Source: Frigoribacterium sp. Leaf8 (GTDB lineage: Bacteria; Actinomycetota; Actinomycetes; Actinomycetales; Microbacteriaceae). From it: DNA of 64,000 nt. Below the pieces are notes generated by a model, which saw nothing but the letters and a program-made list of their open reading frames with translations, was not told where the DNA came from and searched no databases. The position numbers and the translations under genes were made by a program. The stretch lies in NCBI RefSeq assembly GCF_001421165.1, contig NZ_LMKB01000004.1, positions 57,827 to 121,826 of the forward strand, given 5' to 3'. The first letter of the stretch is position 1. Every line of letters starts with the position of its first letter. Below, in pieces: positions 24,720 through 32,604 of this stretch.

Positions 24720-25388
24720 GTCGCAGGCGATCCCGTCGCCGTCACGGTCGAGGTCGTAGACGTCCGAGCCGACGACCGTGACCGGCCCCTGGACGTACGC
24801 GGGGCCGTTGCCGCTGCCTCCGGCGCAGTCGACGTCCGAGGCGACGGGGACGCACGCCCCGGAGTAGTTCGAGTCGCACCCACCCGCAGCCGGAGCGGGC
24901 GCCGGTGCGGCGACGGGTGCCGGGGCGACGTAGGGCACGCGGGTGCCGACGCTCGTGACCTGCGGCACCGGGGCGACCGTCACGGTCTCGCTGACGAGGG
25001 TGCGCGCGGTCTCGACTCCGTCGGTGGTCGTCACCTCGTAGGTGTGGACCTTCGTGCCCGCCTGTCCCGTGGTCGTCACGGCGCTGGTGCCGACGTCGCG
25101 GTTCGGGTCGTCGACCGAGACCGACTCGAACGGGACGCTCTCGCTCTCGTCGACGCGGGTGATGCTGACGACCGGGGTGGGAGTCGGAGTGGGGGTCGGG
25201 CTCGTCGTGGCGTCGACGGCGACGAAGGGCTGCGCCGCACCGTCCGGGCCGGCGGCCTCGCCTGCCCCAGAGAAAGCGCCGACGGCGGCCGCGTTCGCCG
25301 CACCTCCGACGACCAGCAAGAAGGCCATGAAGCCACACGCGATCAACACCCGGCCCGTGTTCGTGAGCCTGTTCCACCACAACGTCAT
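24714..25388 (-). CDS. Secreted or membrane-anchored protein with G5-like and excalibur domains
   Basis: 224 residues. An N-terminal hydrophobic helix (about 13-33) acts as signal or anchor. A Pro-Thr repeat (about 63-71) spaces it from a G5-like domain (ESVPFESVSVDDPNRDVGTS ... GTKVHTYEVTTTDGVE), a cell-wall-associated fold. The C-terminus DLDRDGDGIACDR is the excalibur calcium-binding motif, with the expected Cys pair nearby. ATG at 25388 has GAGGGGA 6 nt upstream. It probably works in the envelope. Divergent from the lipoprotein gene. Confidence 0.8.
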   Translation of the reverse strand: MTLWWNRLTNTGRVLIACGFMAFLLVVGGAANAAAVGAFSGAGEAAGPDGAAQPFVAVDATTSPTPTPTPTPVVSITRVDESESVPFESVSVDDPNRDVGTSAVTTTGQAGTKVHTYEVTTTDGVETARTLVSETVTVAPVPQVTSVGTRVPYVAPAPVAAPAPAPAAGGCDSNYSGACVPVASDVDCAGGSGNGPAYVQGPVTVVGSDVYDLDRDGDGIACDR

Positions 25389-25688
25389 CGTCGTTCCCCT
25401 CGACACCTGGCCGGAATCGACCTCGCACAGTTTCAGCAGGAACGAAGGCGTAAGGCAGCCCCCGTCCGGGGGTAGAACGGCTACTTTCACCTCCAGGTCA
25501 TCGCACGTCTGACACCTGCCACCTCACCGTCACCTGGCGGTGAATGAACATCACTCACGAGGTGAAAGAGACACCCGTCGTCGAAAACGGGCCCTTGGAA
25601 TCGACCCCGACCCATAAGGTCTTGAGGATTGCTCTGCACCCGAATGCGAGCTTTCCCATCGTCTAGCACCCGTAGAAAGAGACACACG
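25389..25688. other. 300-bp divergent intergenic region
   Basis: It separates the excalibur protein from the lipoprotein and must hold both promoters. It is less GC-rich than its surroundings. I see short CACC-type direct repeats but no clean operator, hairpin or gene. Confidence 0.5.
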
Positions 25689-26237
25689 ATGTCCCGCGCC
25701 ACGAAGATCACCACTGCCCTCGCCGCTGCCTCCATCATCGGCCTGACCCTCGCCGGCTGTTCAGGCAGCCCGGCAACGGGAACGAGCGGCGAAGCCGCAC
25801 CCAACATGACCGAGGTCGCGGCCGCTGCCGGCAACTCCGCTCCCGCGACCGAGGCCGCCAAGACCACCTTCACCTTCGGCGAGACGGCGACCTTCGACGG
25901 CCTCACCCTCGGCATCAGCGCCCCGGAAGCCTTCACGCCGAGCCAGTACGCCTACACCGGCTCACAGCCGAACAACGTCAAGTTCACGATCACGATCACG
26001 AACACAGCGACCGAGGGCTACGACCCGACGCTGACCTTCATCTCCGCGTCGTCGGGTAGCCAGGAGGCAGAGCAGATCTTCGACACCGAGGGTGGGCTCA
26101 CCCTCGCTCCCTCGACGACCATCCTCCCGGGCGCCTCTGTCAGCTACCCCGTCGGCTTCAACGTCGCCGACCCGGCCCAGATCGTCATGGACGTCACCGG
26201 AGGCTTCGACTACGAAAAGACCACCTGGACCAACTGA
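25689..26237 (+). CDS. Lipoprotein of unknown function
   Basis: 182 residues. Signal peptide with lipobox LAGC (Cys at about 24). After a Gly/Ala/Thr linker the domain (about 60-182) reads FGETATFDGLTLGISAPEAF ... NNVKFTITITNTATEGYDPTL, resembling the immunoglobulin-like DUF4352 group of actinobacterial lipoproteins. It is followed by a strong stem-loop terminator. Confidence 0.75.
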   Translation: MSRATKITTALAAASIIGLTLAGCSGSPATGTSGEAAPNMTEVAAAAGNSAPATEAAKTTFTFGETATFDGLTLGISAPEAFTPSQYAYTGSQPNNVKFTITITNTATEGYDPTLTFISASSGSQEAEQIFDTEGGLTLAPSTTILPGASVSYPVGFNVADPAQIVMDVTGGFDYEKTTWTN

Positions 26238-26245
26238 TCGTCGAT

Positions 26246-26281
26246 GACGTCGCCCTTCCCCACCGCGGGAAGGGCGACGTC
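26246..26281. terminator. Bidirectional stem-loop terminator
   Basis: GACGTCGCCCTTCCC (26246-26260) and GGGAAGGGCGACGTC (26267-26281) are a perfect 15-bp inverted repeat with a 6-nt loop between the convergent lipoprotein and SdpI-like genes. Confidence 0.8.
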
Positions 26282-26301
26282 GTGGTCATGATCCTCGTGG
26301 C

Positions 26302-26649
26302 TCAGCTCCCGAGCACGTCCGTGGCCGCCTGATCCGCCCGCCACGCCCCGACGAGCGTGCCGAACAGCAGTGCCACCATGCTCCCGATCGCCCAGATGGC
26401 CATCGCGTCCTCCGACGGGCCCATGACGAGCGGCACCACGATCGAGCCCACGGCGAGCGCGCACCCCACCGTCACCGGCACGAGTGCTGCCCGGTGCCCG
26501 GCCCGCCACGCCTCGGGCGACGCCATCACGTGCTGCAACCGGATGCCGGCGAGGTGGTTCACCCCGAGCCGTCCCCGGGCGGCGGCGAGCGTCGTCCAGA
26601 AGACGACGGCGCACCCGGCGAACACGATGAGCGGTACGACGACGAGCAT
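26302..26649 (-). CDS. SdpI-like membrane protein
   Basis: 115 residues with three hydrophobic spans. The segment GIRLQHVMASPEAWRAGHRAA between the first and second spans is the SdpI/YfhL-type signature. SdpI protects Bacillus against the SdpC toxin, but most homologues have no tested role and no toxin gene is visible here. Confidence 0.7.
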   Translation of the reverse strand: MLVVVPLIVFAGCAVVFWTTLAAARGRLGVNHLAGIRLQHVMASPEAWRAGHRAALVPVTVGCALAVGSIVVPLVMGPSEDAMAIWAIGSMVALLFGTLVGAWRADQAATDVLGS

Positions 26650-26730
26650 CCCGCCAGGCTAGGTCGCCGCCTCCGGACGCGACTCCCCCGCGCGGCCCGT
26701 TCTGAGCCGCCGTGGCCCACCGCGGCATCA

Positions 26731-26788
26731 TCGAGTGGGCAGAAAGTGTCCTTCAGCCGTTCCCGAAGGACACTTTCTGCCCACTCGA
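26731..26788. repeat. Palindromic element with perfect 24-bp arms, CGAGTGG family
   Basis: The arm from 26731 to 26754 (beginning TCGAGTGGGCAGAAAGTG) is matched exactly by its reverse complement at 26765-26788, with a 10-nt loop. It is the least decayed member of the family, and lies in the divergent gap between the SdpI-like and GNAT genes, not in a convergent one. Confidence 0.92.
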
Positions 26789-26873
26789 GCCTGCCGGGCC
26801 CACCCGGGCAGACTCGAACCCGCCGAGCCCGCCGAGCCCCACGAGCCCGACGCGCCCCCGGAAGAATGGCTCC

Positions 26874-27374
26874 ATGCCCCTCGTCCCCATCGCCCCGACC
26901 GATGCCGATGCCGACGCCGACGCCCGAGCCGACCTCCGCGCCTTCCTCGCCGCCGCCGACCTCACGCTCGCCGGTCTCGACTCCCCCTCGCCGCGCCTCC
27001 GGCTCTGGGTCGACCGTGACGCCACCGGCACGGTGGTCGGCAGCACCGGCTACGAGCTGAGCGCCGACGGCCGACACGCCCTGATCCGCAGCGTCGCCGT
27101 CGCCCCCGCCGCCCGCACACGCGGCGCGGGCTCCCGCCTCGCCCGCCACGCCCTGGCCGACGCCGCCAATCACGGAGCCCACCGCGCCTGGCTCTTCTCC
27201 CGCCGCTCCGGACCGTTCTGGCAGAAGCTCGGCTTCACCCCCGCCGACCGCGACGCCCTCGCCGCGGCCCTCCCCGACACGCACCAGGTGCAGCTCTTCC
27301 GCGCCTCCGGCCAGCTCGCCCGCGAGGTCGCCTGGTCGCGCCCCCTCGCCGACCTCCGCCCGACCACCCCCTAG
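26874..27374 (+). CDS. GNAT-family N-acetyltransferase
   Basis: 166 residues. Core GTVVGSTGYELSADGRHALIRSVAVAPAARTRGAGSRLARHAL has the V-x-P-x-x-R-x-x-G-x-G acetyl-CoA loop, and WLFSRRSGPFWQKLGFTPADR is the C-terminal part. The pattern resembles ArsN2-type acetyltransferases linked to arsenic or arsinothricin resistance, though no ars genes are nearby. The N-terminus has an Asp-Ala repeat. The stop is directly followed by a motif copy (27374). Confidence 0.8.
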   Translation: MPLVPIAPTDADADADARADLRAFLAAADLTLAGLDSPSPRLRLWVDRDATGTVVGSTGYELSADGRHALIRSVAVAPAARTRGAGSRLARHALADAANHGAHRAWLFSRRSGPFWQKLGFTPADRDALAAALPDTHQVQLFRASGQLAREVAWSRPLADLRPTTP

Positions 27375-27410
27375 GAGGCGCGGGTCGGTCCACGCCCGCC
27401 CCACCGGTTA

Positions 27411-27468
27411 TCGAATGGTCCCGTATCGTCCTTCCCCTCCCCGCGAACGACGATCCAGGACCACTCGA
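27411..27468. repeat. Intergenic palindromic element, CGAGTGG family (diverged)
   Basis: Arms TCGAATGGTCC (27411-27421) and GGACCACTCGA (27458-27468) pair with one mismatch; inner ATCGTCCTTC / GAACGACGAT also pair. Arms match the element at 22449. Confidence 0.8.
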
Positions 27469-27508
27469 CCCCGACCCGCCGAGAGTGACACCCCGTACGA
27501 TCGCCCCG

Positions 27509-28033
27509 ATGGTCGATCTGCAGCCGCACTCCCCCGCCTGGGCCGACGACTACCGCCGTGAGGCCGAGCGTCTCGCGGTCGCCCTCGGCACCCGGGTCGA
27601 CGCCCTCGAGCACATCGGCAGCACGGCCGTCCCCGACCTCCTCGCGAAGCCGACCATCGACGTCGCCGCCCGCACGTCTCCCGGCACCGACCCGTCCACC
27701 CTCGGCGCCGACCTGGTCGACCTCGGCTACGAACGACACGCATCGGGCCCGAAGACCCACGCGGTCTACGTCCGCCGGGACGGACCGCGACGCACGCACA
27801 TCCTCCACGTCTTCCGCCCCGACCACTGGGACGCCTGCCACCAGCGACTGTTCCGCGACCGCCTGCTGCGCGACCCGGTCGCGCGACAGCGCTACGCGAC
27901 CCGGAAGGAGGCACTGGCCGGCCTCGACGACGGCCGCGCCTACACAGCCGCGAAGACCGCGCTCATCACCGACCTCGTCACGGAGGAGCGGGCGGCTCGG
28001 GGTCTCCCTGCGGTGACGGTGTGGGACAAGTGA
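27509..28033 (+). CDS. GrpB-family (UPF0157) nucleotidyltransferase-like protein
   Basis: 174 residues. ALEHIGSTAVPDLLAKPTIDV is the hallmark of the GrpB family, in which G-S-T-A-V-P and the D of KPxID form a nucleotidyltransferase-like site. FRDRLLRDPVARQRYATRKEAL is the usual C-terminal helix. An upstream in-frame GTG at 27485 would add 8 residues. Physiological substrate unknown. Confidence 0.85.
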   Translation: MVDLQPHSPAWADDYRREAERLAVALGTRVDALEHIGSTAVPDLLAKPTIDVAARTSPGTDPSTLGADLVDLGYERHASGPKTHAVYVRRDGPRRTHILHVFRPDHWDACHQRLFRDRLLRDPVARQRYATRKEALAGLDDGRAYTAAKTALITDLVTEERAARGLPAVTVWDK

Positions 28034-28084
28034 TCCACCCCTGTTCGATCGCCCCGGCCCGCCGCGCCCGTTAGCGTTGACGCG

Positions 28085-29011
28085 ATGAGCACCCGCACCC
28101 GGATCGAGCTGGGCCGCCGCGCCGACCTCGGAGCCGACTGCGCCAACTGCTTCGGGCTGTGCTGCGTCGCGCTGGCGTTCACGAAGAGCGCCGCCTTCCC
28201 GTTCGACAAGCCGGCCGGTGACCCGTGCACGAACCTCGACGAGCACGACGGATGCCGCATCCACCCGCAGTTGCGTCATCGTGGGTTCAAGGGCTGCACG
28301 GTGTTCGACTGTTTCGGGGCGGGGCAGAAGGTCAGCCAGCAGACCTTCGCCGGGCGCTCGTGGCGTGACGACACCGCGACGCGTGAGGCGATGTTCTCGA
28401 CCTTCCCGCTCGTGCGGAGGCTCCACGAGCTGCTCTGGTACCTCGACGAAGCGATCACCCTGGTCGACCGCGAGCGCGCACGCGAAGGCGAGCACGCACA
28501 GGCGACCGAGCCCGGCCGCACCCGCACCGCCACCACCCCAGACCCCGCCCCGTGGCTCGCCGCCTTCGATCACGTCCGGCACCTCACCGACGGCACCCCC
28601 GACGAGCTGGCCGCCCTCGACATCGATGCCGAGTACGACGCGGCGCGTCCGCTGTTGGTGCAGGCGAGTGAGGTCGCCCGGGCGGCCGTACCTGCGCCTC
28701 CTCGGCGGTCGAAGGGCAAGGGGCCGACGCTCGAGCCGGGGAGCGACCTGATGGGTGCGGCCCTGGCCGGGGCGGATCTGCGGGGTCGGACGCTCCGCGG
28801 CAGCATCGCGATCGCGGCGGACCTGCGCGGGGCTGACCTCGACCGGTGCGATCTGCTCGGTGTCGACCTGCGGGACGCCGAGCTCGGTGGGGCGGACCTC
28901 TCGGGGGCGATCTACCTGACGCAGATGCAGGTGAACAGCGCGCGGGGCGATGCGGCGACGCGCCTGCCCGACGGCTTCGCGCGGCCGACGCACTGGGCTG
29001 ACGGGCGCTAG
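28085..29011 (+). CDS. Cys-rich (YkgJ-like) domain fused to pentapeptide repeats
   Basis: 308 residues. Residues about 17-80 hold eight cysteines in DCANCFGLCCVA, CTNLDEHDGCRIHP and GCTVFDCFGAGQ, spaced like the putative metal-binding YkgJ/UPF0153 domain. A helical middle (about 90-205) leads to about nine A(D/N)LxG-type pentapeptides (LAGADLRGRTLRGS, LRGADLDRCDLLG, LGGADLSGA), a right-handed beta-helix that can mimic DNA. No homologue with known function comes to mind. Confidence 0.75.
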   Translation: MSTRTRIELGRRADLGADCANCFGLCCVALAFTKSAAFPFDKPAGDPCTNLDEHDGCRIHPQLRHRGFKGCTVFDCFGAGQKVSQQTFAGRSWRDDTATREAMFSTFPLVRRLHELLWYLDEAITLVDRERAREGEHAQATEPGRTRTATTPDPAPWLAAFDHVRHLTDGTPDELAALDIDAEYDAARPLLVQASEVARAAVPAPPRRSKGKGPTLEPGSDLMGAALAGADLRGRTLRGSIAIAADLRGADLDRCDLLGVDLRDAELGGADLSGAIYLTQMQVNSARGDAATRLPDGFARPTHWADGR

Positions 29012-29059
29012 CTTTCGTGCCTCTGGCGGCACCTCCGTCGCGGGGCTAGCCTCCCCGGC

Positions 29060-29596
29060 ATGAGGACGCTCACGTACTCCATCAACGTCACGCTCGACGG
29101 CTGCATCGACCACCGTGAAGGCCGACCCGATGCCGAGGTCCATCAGCTCGCCACGGAGGCTCTCGCCCAGGCCGACGGTCTGCTGCTGGGTCGGGTCACC
29201 TACGAGCTGATGGAGCAGTCCTGGCGTCCGCCCGCCTCCGACGCGTTCCCCGACTGGATGCAGCCCTTCGCGCGGACCATCCACGAGATCCCGAAGTACG
29301 TGGCGTCGACGACGCTCGAGAGTGTCGACTGGAACGCCGAGCTGCTCGGCGACGACGTGCGTGAGGCGGTGCGCGAGCTGAAGAGCCGTCCCGGCGGCCC
29401 GCTCCGCCTCGGAGGCTCCGCCTTCGCCACCGACGTCGTCGGCTGGGGCCTGGTCGACGAGTACGAGTTCACCGTCTACCCCTGGGTCGCCGGCCACGGC
29501 CCCTACCTGCTTGCCGGTCTCCCCCGCCCCCTCGACCTCACCCCGATCGTGCGCGGGCCAGAAGGCCTCGCTTCTGCTGCCTCATCAAAACAATGA
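29060..29596 (+). CDS. Dihydrofolate-reductase-like (RibD C-terminal) protein, 3' end probably lost
   Basis: 178 residues. MRTLTYSINVTLDGCID, LLLGRVTYELM and GGPLRLGGSAFATDVVGWGLVDEYEF fit the RibD_C/DHFR-like family of small NADPH-dependent reductases. The family normally ends with a strand such as SGVVxLxYxP; here the sequence after LLAGLPRPLDLT switches to IVRGPEGLASAASSKQ and stops, exactly where base composition drops. I infer that insertion of the neighbouring island replaced the last 20-25 codons. Confidence 0.75.
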   Translation: MRTLTYSINVTLDGCIDHREGRPDAEVHQLATEALAQADGLLLGRVTYELMEQSWRPPASDAFPDWMQPFARTIHEIPKYVASTTLESVDWNAELLGDDVREAVRELKSRPGGPLRLGGSAFATDVVGWGLVDEYEFTVYPWVAGHGPYLLAGLPRPLDLTPIVRGPEGLASAASSKQ

Positions 29597-29606
29597 CTTG
29601 GTCGAA

Positions 29607-30164
29607 CTAGACCCCGACACGCTTTCCCACGGCACGTTCAAGTTCTTCGTACGCCGCCAGCCAAGCTAGAACAGCAGATTGGTACTTCCCTTTCGTATCA
29701 GCGAAGGCGTCCAAGACCGACTGAAGACTTGCTGTGTACGTGTCGATCGACTTGCTTAGAGCACCGTCGTAAACACGAATCCGGCGAGCGGCGGCGTCTG
29801 TGTTCGCCTGCAAGCCCTCTATCAGGCCGACAATCACATCACCGTGCCTGGTGTCACCGTCATTGATGGGCAACACACGGTGCCTGATTGAGGCGAAGTC
29901 GGTCGCAATTTGATCGAATCCGGCAAAGACCTCCTTTCGGGCTTCACGCCGAGTTTGCGCAGTCTCAGATCGGGAGCTTGCCCAAAGAGAGATCAAACCA
30001 CCGAGAACGACTCCCAATACACCGGCAAGAACGGCAAAAACTGGAGCGTTCCACCAATCGTTCTCACTTACGAACTCGACTAGTACCGACGACGGTGATG
30101 GTGTTGGATTCACAGACCCACCATATGAGGTTGCCCCGATGTATGCGAGGAGGCGCTGATCCAA
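29607..30164 (-). CDS. Membrane-anchored protein of unknown function, island gene
   Basis: 185 residues. One membrane helix (about 41-64, APVFAVLAGVLGVVLGGLISLW) followed by a long helical cytoplasmic domain (SSRSETAQTRREARKEVFAGFDQIATDF ...) without recognised motifs. Base composition is lower in GC than the flanks. The start region overlaps a degenerate motif copy (GAGGAGGCGCTGATCC on the plus strand near 30149). It is the left-most gene of the island. Confidence 0.55.
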   Translation of the reverse strand: MDQRLLAYIGATSYGGSVNPTPSPSSVLVEFVSENDWWNAPVFAVLAGVLGVVLGGLISLWASSRSETAQTRREARKEVFAGFDQIATDFASIRHRVLPINDGDTRHGDVIVGLIEGLQANTDAAARRIRVYDGALSKSIDTYTASLQSVLDAFADTKGKYQSAVLAWLAAYEELERAVGKRVGV

Positions 30165-30772
30165 TCCTCGCTCGTCACCATCGACTTGATGCCTGTACGT
30201 TGCAGCCGTGTTGGCTCGGCGTTCATTGTGTTGAGTGCGCCGGTGGGGTCGTCTCCTATCGAGCCCGGGAATGCGACATGGGCGAGCGGTACGCGAGGGC
30301 GATCATCCGGGTGATCGGCATGAGGCGGACAAATGACACAACGCCTGAGTCCTCACAGCAAGCGACCGATCACCTGGGCTCATCTACCGGCACCACGTGG
30401 TGGCGACAGCGCAGCGACCCGTCCTTGGCGCTGGACAGCCTGGCCACATGGATTGCGCCTGAGCCAAGAGCCCCCTAGTCAGGCTATGCGATGTTGATAC
30501 GTGAACACGTAGAGACCATGCCCACAAGACGAGGCGATGGACGAGCCGGTTCGCCGATACTCACCCGTCCGATTCGTTCCCCCCTCAGGCAACGCTGCCG
30601 TAAAGCACGACTAGGTTGCCGCGTCCTATGCAGGAAGGTGAGCGGGCAGGGTTAGACCATGGCCAAACTAGGCACTGACTTCAATCTCTGAGCATCAGGA
30701 CTTTAAACGCTTTCGCTGGCAGAAAACAGCATGGCTTTTATCAAACGACGGTACGGAGAAGCATGCTCAGAA
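30165..30772. other. 600-bp island stretch without a supported gene
   Basis: Moderately low GC. An open frame on the plus strand (ATG at 30278, about 66 residues, ends 30478) has no recognisable motif, weak start context and mixed codon use; it may be a decayed gene. I see no integrase, transposase or clear hairpin. Confidence 0.45.
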
Positions 30773-31645
30773 CTACGGAGAGTTGGGCCGACCGATGAAT
30801 GCAAATTCAGAAACGGCATCTCGACGACGAGAGTCGGCGGCGATGGAAGACCGACGTAGGAGACGGCGAGACTCGAAATTTGGGTATAAATCCGAGATGT
30901 CTCGTGAATACGAATTGGTCACTACGACAAAGGCCCCGCGCATTCTCGCCCCCTCCGCCATCCGAGCAAGGCGGCGCTGATCGGTCCATGAAAATAGGTT
31001 TTCGTTGTAGTGACGAAAGTCTCGCCCCGCTGTCGTAACCGCGTGGTAGGGAGGATCAAGGAAGACGAGATCGTTGGACCGAGCATGGCTCAACGATGCC
31101 GCAAAGTCAGAGTGCCTGATCGTCACACCGCTACCCCTGAGCCAATGCGCAACATCGCATATGACTTTTTTATCAATTATATTCGCACTCTTTGGAGCAC
31201 CCCATGGCACGTTAAATTGTCCCTTGCGGTTGACGCGATAAAGACCATTGAAAGCGCCCCTATTAAGAAAAATAAACTGGGCCGCGCGTTCCACCCGTGA
31301 ATCGAAAACGGTCGAGCGCAAACGATAGTAGGTATCCTTGTCTAGAGCCCAACTGTCTAAACACTCGATAATAGCGTCTGGCACATCTCGTACTTGCTGC
31401 CAACAGTTGATCAGATCCTCGCTGACATCCGAAAGAGACGCGGACGCGGGCTGCAAGAGTGTAGCCAACGAACCTCCGCCCAAGAATGGCTCGTAGTATC
31501 GCGAGTATGCCGCTGGTAGCAATGGCACGATTTGCGATAGCAGACCTCGCTTGGAGCCAGCCCACCTAAGAAATGGTCTTGGAGACCGCGAAGCAGGCCT
31601 ATTGGCCTTGGCCAAAAGCTCAATATGGTCTATATCCGTAAGCAC
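30773..31645 (-). CDS. DNA N6-adenine methyltransferase, D12 class (Dam-like)
   Basis: 290 residues. RPFLRWAGSKRGLL (motif X region), YYEPFLGGGSLATLL (motif I, AdoMet binding) and VFLDPPYHAV (motif IV, catalytic DPPY) occur in the order of the Dam/DpnM (MethyltransfD12) family; QFIFLNRGAFNGLYRVNRKGQFNVPWG is also characteristic. It methylates adenine in a short site that cannot be read from sequence. GTG start at 31645 shares one base with the stop of the preceding gene, so it is last in the four-gene operon. No cognate restriction endonuclease is recognisable. Confidence 0.93.
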   Translation of the reverse strand: MLTDIDHIELLAKANRPASRSPRPFLRWAGSKRGLLSQIVPLLPAAYSRYYEPFLGGGSLATLLQPASASLSDVSEDLINCWQQVRDVPDAIIECLDSWALDKDTYYRLRSTVFDSRVERAAQFIFLNRGAFNGLYRVNRKGQFNVPWGAPKSANIIDKKVICDVAHWLRGSGVTIRHSDFAASLSHARSNDLVFLDPPYHAVTTAGRDFRHYNENLFSWTDQRRLARMAEGARMRGAFVVVTNSYSRDISDLYPNFESRRLLRRSSIAADSRRRDAVSEFAFIGRPNSP

Positions 31646-32583
31646 TAGCTTCTGTCGAGACCTAGATTGTTGCCAACGCCAAAAATTACACGCAAGCCAA
31701 CAGGAAGCGCCGAAGTATGACGTTCTTCTGGGATTCTATCTTGACCGGAGGACACGCGCCAAACAGATACCTGACTGCCGTGCTTCACCGCCACAATTGC
31801 GCTAGCCAATGCAAAAAGCTTGGGCCCCAACGGCACGAAGACCACCCGGGCTGATTGCCGTAAAGTCCAGGTGGCGGTGTCTAACTTTCGATAAAGAGTC
31901 AAAGGCTCCCCAAGAGCATAGGCGCTCACATGGCCACTCATCGCCAGGACGATTGAATTCTTATCATCAACCACCGAATCGTATCGGCTGTCTAGACCTC
32001 GTGGAGAGAATACAAAAGTGTCACTTGGCTCCAGACTCTCGACCGCCGCGAGCGCAAGCTCACCCTCGAAGCCCAAACCGATTATAGAAACTAGTGGCAT
32101 GTCTGGAGTGGACGTCCAGCCCTCGAGCCCGAGCGCGGGCCTATTGACCGTGATGGTGCCCGAACTGCCGCTCAGGTTAGGGCTAAATTCCGCCGGACTG
32201 TAATAGAAATCAACCGTTGCATCAGCCTCGGCCAAAATGGCAACCAAGTGAGACAAAACGTCTCTATCCATCGAGCTAATGTCGACCGCGAAGCGCTTAG
32301 CGCGTAAATCCTCACCATCGGGGAGAGGTACTTGAGGCACTTTGGTCCAGGCGGTCGTGTCGGAGAACGTTGCGCCGGCCTTTTCGTAGTAGGCACGATT
32401 CACTGCGTAGGACAGTACAGGCTCTTTGTTGTAATCGTGAACAAAGAGGGACCGTACCCGGCTACCCAGGTGCTGAGCAAGGGCTGAAGAGCGAGACTCG
32501 TAGCCACATACGCCAAAGAAGGCATCGTAGACCGACTCATCGTCTTCACTAACACGACTGACATCGACTTGTCGACCAAACAC
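31645..32583 (-). CDS. Unrecognised protein, third gene of the island operon
   Basis: 312 residues, no membrane helix or signal peptide. The N-terminal part reads FFGVCGYESRSSALAQHL ... SLFVHDYNK and the middle KRFAVDISSMDRDVLSHLVAIL, an alternation of strands and helices suggesting a Rossmann-like fold; GYExRS and DISSMxR look like conserved elements. The C-terminal half continues as alpha/beta (PLVSIIGLGFEGELALAAVE). The GTG at 32583 has GGGAGG about 10 nt upstream, so the start is firm. Position between an ATPase and a methyltransferase suggests a DNA or nucleotide-directed role. Confidence 0.7.
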   Translation of the reverse strand: MFGRQVDVSRVSEDDESVYDAFFGVCGYESRSSALAQHLGSRVRSLFVHDYNKEPVLSYAVNRAYYEKAGATFSDTTAWTKVPQVPLPDGEDLRAKRFAVDISSMDRDVLSHLVAILAEADATVDFYYSPAEFSPNLSGSSGTITVNRPALGLEGWTSTPDMPLVSIIGLGFEGELALAAVESLEPSDTFVFSPRGLDSRYDSVVDDKNSIVLAMSGHVSAYALGEPLTLYRKLDTATWTLRQSARVVFVPLGPKLFALASAIVAVKHGSQVSVWRVSSGQDRIPEERHTSALPVGLRVIFGVGNNLGLDRS

Positions 32584-32604
32584 TAATTAACCTCCCTAGT
32601 TATG

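Noticed and set aside
25389..25688. A riboswitch in the divergent gap
   Set aside because: No known riboswitch core or stable multi-stem fold could be recognised.
30278..30478. Short plus-strand frame in the island
   Set aside because: No motif, poor start context and no neighbour logic; it may be a gene remnant.
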